A stretch of DNA of 19,371 nucleotides from Thermoplasmatales archaeon. GTDB lineage: Archaea; Thermoplasmatota; E2; DHVEG-1. The stretch's first letter is position 1. The number at the start of each line of letters is the position of its first letter. Position numbers and translations under genes: made by a program. The stretch covers positions 1 to 19,371 of the forward strand of contig JAGLML010000006.1 of assembly GCA_023140035.1 (NCBI GenBank), in the 5' to 3' direction. Shown here piece by piece: positions 15,950 through 19,371 of this stretch. The notes beneath the pieces were generated by a model that was not told where the DNA came from, searched no databases, and worked only from the letters and a program-made list of their open reading frames with translations.

Positions 15950-15973
15950 TTTTTTTTACTGCCGTAGTAAAAA
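15950..15973. terminator. Symmetrical hairpin between convergent genes
   Basis: TTTTTACT (15953-15960), loop GCCGT and AGTAAAAA (15966-15973) form a perfect 8-bp stem. An 8-T run at 15950-15957 serves the plus strand, and the A run gives T's on the minus strand. Its place, 32 nt after the ligase stop and 29 nt before the end of the minus-strand gene, fits a bidirectional terminator. Confidence 0.45.
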
Positions 15974-16001
15974 GGGAGTATCAATAAACAAAACGCTCCT
16001 T

Positions 16002-17321
16002 CTAAAAATTTAGATCTCTCTTATAGTATCTCCTAAAAGTATAGTTGTTACCTGCTGGCAGAAGAGCGGTAAGTTTTTTTGTTATGGAAAAAATTCGTAC
16101 ATTTCTTTTTATTATGTTATGCCAGGAATAGAACTCTTTAGCTACTCTTCTTGTTCCTTCGAAAAGTTCTTTTTCACTCATATTCTTTGGTTTGAAAACA
16201 ATATCCACTTGATTGTAACGAGACCAATCTTTATTCAGCAGTCTACCCTCTCCCTCAAGACGATCAAATAATGGTGTGCCAGGGTATGGTGTGAGAATGT
16301 TTATCTCAACAACATCGAGTTCCCACTCATGCATTTTTTCAAGTGTTGTATCAAATATATCGGGTGTGTCTTCATCAAAACCAAAAATAATTCCACCTTG
16401 GATAGTCATTCCATGATCATGCACCCGTTTAATCGTTTTCTGAAAATCTTCTACTTTATTAAGGCCTTTTTTTATACCATTAAGTGCCGCTTGACTAACA
16501 GATTCAAAACCTATAAACCATTCAACACAACCAGATTTTCTTGCAAGATTTAAAAATTCATCATCAACTTTGCCAAGAACATTTGAAGTTCCATTTGCCA
16601 CCCATGTTTTATGAACCTTTTGCCGAATTAGCTCCTTAAAAAACTCCCGCGCGTATTTTCGATTTACTGTAAGATGAGGGTCATGTATAATAAACATTTT
16701 ATTAGGCATCTGTTTAATCTCTTCAATCACATTTTTGATCGGTCGCTGTTTTACACCATGCTGACAAAAACTACCAATAGCACAAAATTCACAGCTATTT
16801 GTGCACCCCCTTGTTGATTGTACAGCTCCTATGATGGGATTATGCATAATGAGTTCTCTTCGTATTGGGGGAATTTTAGCCATGTCAAAATCTGGATTTG
16901 GTCCATAAAAAGGTTTTAATTTTCTCTTTTCCATATCTCTAATTAACTCAGGCCATGTTGCTTCTGCTTCTCCTAAAACAATACTATCTGCATGTTGTTT
17001 AGCTTCATCAGGAAGTGCTGTCGGGTGATAACCGCCGAGTACTACCTTTTTACCTCTTTTGCGAAACTCGTCAGCAATTTCATACACTCGAGGTGCTGTC
17101 ATTGTATAACAGGTGATTCCAACTAGATCAACATCTGTGCTAAAATCAATATTGTAATAATTCTCATTAACTATTTTAACAAAATGTTTTTTTGGAGTTA
17201 ATGCTGCAAGATGCGGAAGTGTAATAATTGGATAGCCAAAAAGTACGGAACTCCATATCCCTTTGTCTTTATAGGTTGATGTACCGTGCTCAATCCTAGG
17301 AAATACCAGCAAAATTTTCAT
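16002..17321 (-). CDS. B12-binding-type radical SAM enzyme (third, distinct subfamily)
   Basis: The 439-residue protein has an N-terminal cobalamin-binding-like domain (MKILLVFPRIE start, then DLVGITCYTMTAPRV and VVLGGYHPT). A radical SAM core follows with Cys173, Cys177 and Cys180 in RGCTNSCEFC, then the segments IGFESVSQAALNGIKKG and LTPYPGTPLFDRL. A C-terminal part ending in a basic tail resembles the DUF4070-type region of HpnP/HpnJ-like enzymes, which act on hopanoids. It differs clearly from the two 464-residue paralogues. The likely reaction is radical methylation or carbon-carbon chemistry on a lipid-like substrate; the substrate is not known. It lies 59 nt downstream of the citryl-CoA lyase on the same strand, but a CTTAAATAC box about 30 nt before ATG 17321 suggests its own near-leaderless promoter. 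Confidence 0.9.
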   Translation of the reverse strand: MKILLVFPRIEHGTSTYKDKGIWSSVLFGYPIITLPHLAALTPKKHFVKIVNENYYNIDFSTDVDLVGITCYTMTAPRVYEIADEFRKRGKKVVLGGYHPTALPDEAKQHADSIVLGEAEATWPELIRDMEKRKLKPFYGPNPDFDMAKIPPIRRELIMHNPIIGAVQSTRGCTNSCEFCAIGSFCQHGVKQRPIKNVIEEIKQMPNKMFIIHDPHLTVNRKYAREFFKELIRQKVHKTWVANGTSNVLGKVDDEFLNLARKSGCVEWFIGFESVSQAALNGIKKGLNKVEDFQKTIKRVHDHGMTIQGGIIFGFDEDTPDIFDTTLEKMHEWELDVVEINILTPYPGTPLFDRLEGEGRLLNKDWSRYNQVDIVFKPKNMSEKELFEGTRRVAKEFYSWHNIIKRNVRIFSITKKLTALLPAGNNYTFRRYYKRDLNF

Positions 17322-17380
17322 GTATTATCTCTATATGGTTTACGTAAGTATTTAAGATTTTCTAGGTAGAAAGCAAATAA

Positions 17381-18151
17381 TTAGGGGAGGTTTCTTTCTT
17401 TTGGACCGTTGTAGTCACATTCTATTGAAAACATTTTCCTCATGGGTTTTTCCTGAGTTTGTTCTTCATAAACATGTGCAGTTAACCCTGCGACTCTGCC
17501 TAGCAAAAAGAATGCTTTTCCAAGTTTCCAATCAAAATCCATATCTGAAATAATTGCTGCTATTGCACCATCTACATTTATGGGCAGCTTTCTTCCATGT
17601 GTTTTTTCAAGCTCTAATTCAACTGCATTTGAAAGAGCCATATGATTTCCAGCAATCTTTAATTCTTCAGCAAGCGCAAAAAGTCTTTTTGTTCTAGGAT
17701 CCGAAGTATGGACCCTGTGACCAAATCCCAATATTCGTTTATGTTGTTCTTTGTGCTCCTTAACAAGAATCTCTGCTATTTCTTCTACTGTTTTTCCTTC
17801 TTCTTTCATACGAAAAATACCATCTTGCAGGAATTTTGCACCTTTTTCTATTGCTCCGCCATGGGCATCTCCAATGGATAAAATTCCAGCTGCAACAGCG
17901 GTTGGAAGTGGCACTTCACCAGATGCTACAATTCTAGATGCAATTGATGAAGGGGGCGTTACCCCATGATCAATACAAGCGGTAAGAATAGCATCAATCA
18001 TGTGTCCATGTTCTTTTGATGGTAGATCGCCTTTCAAAAGCAGGTATACAACGTGAGGATAAGGTATGTTTCCTATCAAATCTTCCTGTCGGTAACCACG
18101 TGTTACCAAATGATTTGGCTCAACCTTTGTGATCTTAGTACTCCATCCCAT
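17381..18151 (-). CDS. Citryl-CoA lyase (citrate synthase superfamily, short form)
   Basis: The 256-residue protein covers only the catalytic C-terminal part of the citrate synthase fold. The catalytic triad positions are visible: His97 in DAHGGA, His145 in GFGHRV and Asp194 in NVDGAIAA; a further His62 lies in the DHGVTPPSS segment. The GRVAGLTAHVYEE helix and a short tail YNGPKERNLP complete it. The short length and lack of the large N-terminal domain match stand-alone citryl-CoA lyases and the C-terminal domain of ATP-citrate lyase, which split citryl-CoA to acetyl-CoA and oxaloacetate. Its start is 5 nt after the citF stop, so the two genes are one transcription unit. A short citrate-synthase-like enzyme with other acyl-CoA substrates is the alternative. 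Confidence 0.85.
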   Translation of the reverse strand: MGWSTKITKVEPNHLVTRGYRQEDLIGNIPYPHVVYLLLKGDLPSKEHGHMIDAILTACIDHGVTPPSSIASRIVASGEVPLPTAVAAGILSIGDAHGGAIEKGAKFLQDGIFRMKEEGKTVEEIAEILVKEHKEQHKRILGFGHRVHTSDPRTKRLFALAEELKIAGNHMALSNAVELELEKTHGRKLPINVDGAIAAIISDMDFDWKLGKAFFLLGRVAGLTAHVYEEQTQEKPMRKMFSIECDYNGPKERNLP

Positions 18152-18156
18152 TTATA

Positions 18157-19371
18157 TCATTCCTTAACCCTTTTTATAATATCTAGTACGGTTCCATCCA
18201 TCCATTTTGTCATGCCTACGATTTCTTCACCAAGATCCAACTCTTCTGGCCTTCCTGTTGCATTGTATGCCATGTTTTTTAGATCTTCTATTGGAACGAG
18301 GTTTATTTTTCCCTTTACCTTTTCAATGATGTCCTTTCGCTGGGGATTTATTGCTATCCCTTCATTAGTTACAATGGCATCTACAACATCTCCAGGGGTT
18401 GTAATTGTTGTAACCTTCTCTCTAACAATCGGGTTAGTTTTTCTAAAAACAGGACAAGAAATAATACATAAGGATGAACCAGTAGATGTGTCCTGATGAC
18501 CTCCTATACCATGTAAAAGCCGACCATCACTATGTGTGTTAACATTAACATTGAAATTTGTATCAACCTCTGTTGCACCAAGAACAACTGTATCAAGGCC
18601 ATCAATAGTACGGCCCTTAGAGGTTGGATCGGCGTAATGACCAATATCAGCTGGCAGTCCAAGATCTTCTTGAATAAACTTCACAGAATAATCATCAAAA
18701 ACCTGGGAATAATAGATATTTTTAACACGACCTGCCTTATAAATATCACATATTAACTTTGTAAGACCACCAGTTGCAGTATCTGCAACTATATCTTTTT
18801 CTTTAAGTCTACCATCTAAATATTTCATTGCAGCAAGAGATATTCCACCCGCGCCCGACTGAAAAATCATGCCCTCTTTAATAATCCCTGCAGCATCCAT
18901 CAACTCAACACAATCACGAGCGATCTGCAGTTTCATAGGATCCTCTGTTATCTTTGTTGTACCAGACATAATATTTTTGGGATCGCCTATACGATCTACC
19001 TCTGCTACATAATCAACATATCTCTCCTGAATCTCTTGAAATTTACAGGGGTAATCAACAACATTATCAGTTACCACTATCACATGATCAGCACACATTG
19101 CATCAATTTCAGAATAAGATATGGGGCCAAACGCACTTTTTCCAACAATTCCCGTACAATTCCCACGTTCATCAGCAGTAGAAGCAGCTATAACAGCAAT
19201 ATCAACATGTAATTCATCTGTTTTAACAGCAGCCCAGCGCCCGCCATGAGAACGCAACACAACGGGATATGGGAGAGGATGTTTAGAAACAAAATCTCCA
19301 ACAACACCATTAATGCTCCCCTCTATTCTATTTACTACCCCTTCCTTAATAAAGTCTATAACAGGTTCATG
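18157..19371 (-). CDS. citF: Citrate lyase alpha subunit / citrate CoA-transferase (5' end outside window)
   Basis: The frame is open to the right edge, so 404 C-terminal residues are seen and the start lies beyond 19371. The GTG at 19260 is internal, because upstream codons in the same frame read VVNRIEGSINGVVGDF and VVLRSHGG, which match CitF. Further family marks are FQSGAGGISLAA, DTATGGLTK, VLGATEVDTNFNVNV with the likely active-site Glu, GGHQDTSTG and a TPGDVVDAIVTNEGIAINP segment. CitF moves CoA or acyl-carrier thioester from acetyl to citrate, giving a citryl thioester. In bacteria it works with CitE and the carrier CitD. Here the next gene, 5 nt on, is a citrate-synthase-type citryl-CoA lyase instead. 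The full protein is usually about 500 residues, so roughly 100 are missing from view. Confidence 0.92.
   Translation of the reverse strand, partial: HEPVIDFIKEGVVNRIEGSINGVVGDFVSKHPLPYPVVLRSHGGRWAAVKTDELHVDIAVIAASTADERGNCTGIVGKSAFGPISYSEIDAMCADHVIVVTDNVVDYPCKFQEIQERYVDYVAEVDRIGDPKNIMSGTTKITEDPMKLQIARDCVELMDAAGIIKEGMIFQSGAGGISLAAMKYLDGRLKEKDIVADTATGGLTKLICDIYKAGRVKNIYYSQVFDDYSVKFIQEDLGLPADIGHYADPTSKGRTIDGLDTVVLGATEVDTNFNVNVNTHSDGRLLHGIGGHQDTSTGSSLCIISCPVFRKTNPIVREKVTTITTPGDVVDAIVTNEGIAINPQRKDIIEKVKGKINLVPIEDLKNMAYNATGRPEELDLGEEIVGMTKWMDGTVLDIIKRVKE

Noticed and set aside
16740..16830. Third radical SAM gene as another copy of the 464-residue paralogues
   Set aside because: Its cysteine motif context, length and C-terminal part differ clearly, so it is a separate subfamily.
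19258..19260. GTG 19260 as the start of citF
   Set aside because: The frame stays open to the window edge and the upstream codons match CitF, so the gene is simply cut by the window.

Overview
The window is AT-rich and most likely comes from an archaeon. TATA-like boxes about 25-30 nt ahead of likely transcript starts, several short-leader or leaderless genes, a tRNA without an encoded CCA, two UbiA-type membrane prenyltransferases, an archaeal pilin-like beta domain and a GCTE-type lipoprotein all point that way. The mix resembles Thermoplasmatota-type environmental genomes, but the sequence alone does not fix the phylum.

Left part (1-3730): two small membrane proteins in a tight pair, a convergent lipid-anchored clan GH-A glycoside-hydrolase-like protein, a membrane-anchored SAM methyltransferase and a small coiled-coil protein. 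Degenerate direct repeats with a period near 32 nt sit on both sides of the methyltransferase gene. A tRNA-Pro(GGG) gene closes the region.

Middle (3815-10002): a SemiSWEET-like sugar transporter gene overlaps a UbiA prenyltransferase gene by 4 nt. An ornithine-carbamoyltransferase-family gene with an altered SMG loop follows on the minus strand. Then comes a CrtC/AttH lipocalin-like gene, divergent from a second UbiA gene that overlaps a ketopantoate-reductase-family gene by 4 nt. A perfect inverted repeat lies just upstream of the CrtC-like promoter.

Right part (10387-17321): two 464-residue B12-binding-type radical SAM paralogues in opposite orientation flank a nicotianamine-synthase-like methyltransferase. 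That methyltransferase appears to start at an ATT codon behind a strong Shine-Dalgarno. A PaaK-type acyl/aryl-CoA ligase and a third B12-type radical SAM enzyme follow, converging on a symmetrical hairpin terminator.

Far right (17381-19371): a citrate lyase alpha-subunit gene (citF, cut by the window edge) sits 5 nt upstream of a stand-alone citryl-CoA lyase of the citrate synthase superfamily. No CitD or CitE is visible. The pair suggests citrate cleavage through free citryl-CoA.

Main hypotheses: (a) the prenyltransferases, CrtC-like protein, three B12 radical SAM enzymes, methyltransferase and CoA ligase form an isoprenoid or membrane-lipid modification locus; (b) CitF plus citryl-CoA lyase is a minimal CoA-based citrate lyase. 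Both are inferences from gene content and order.
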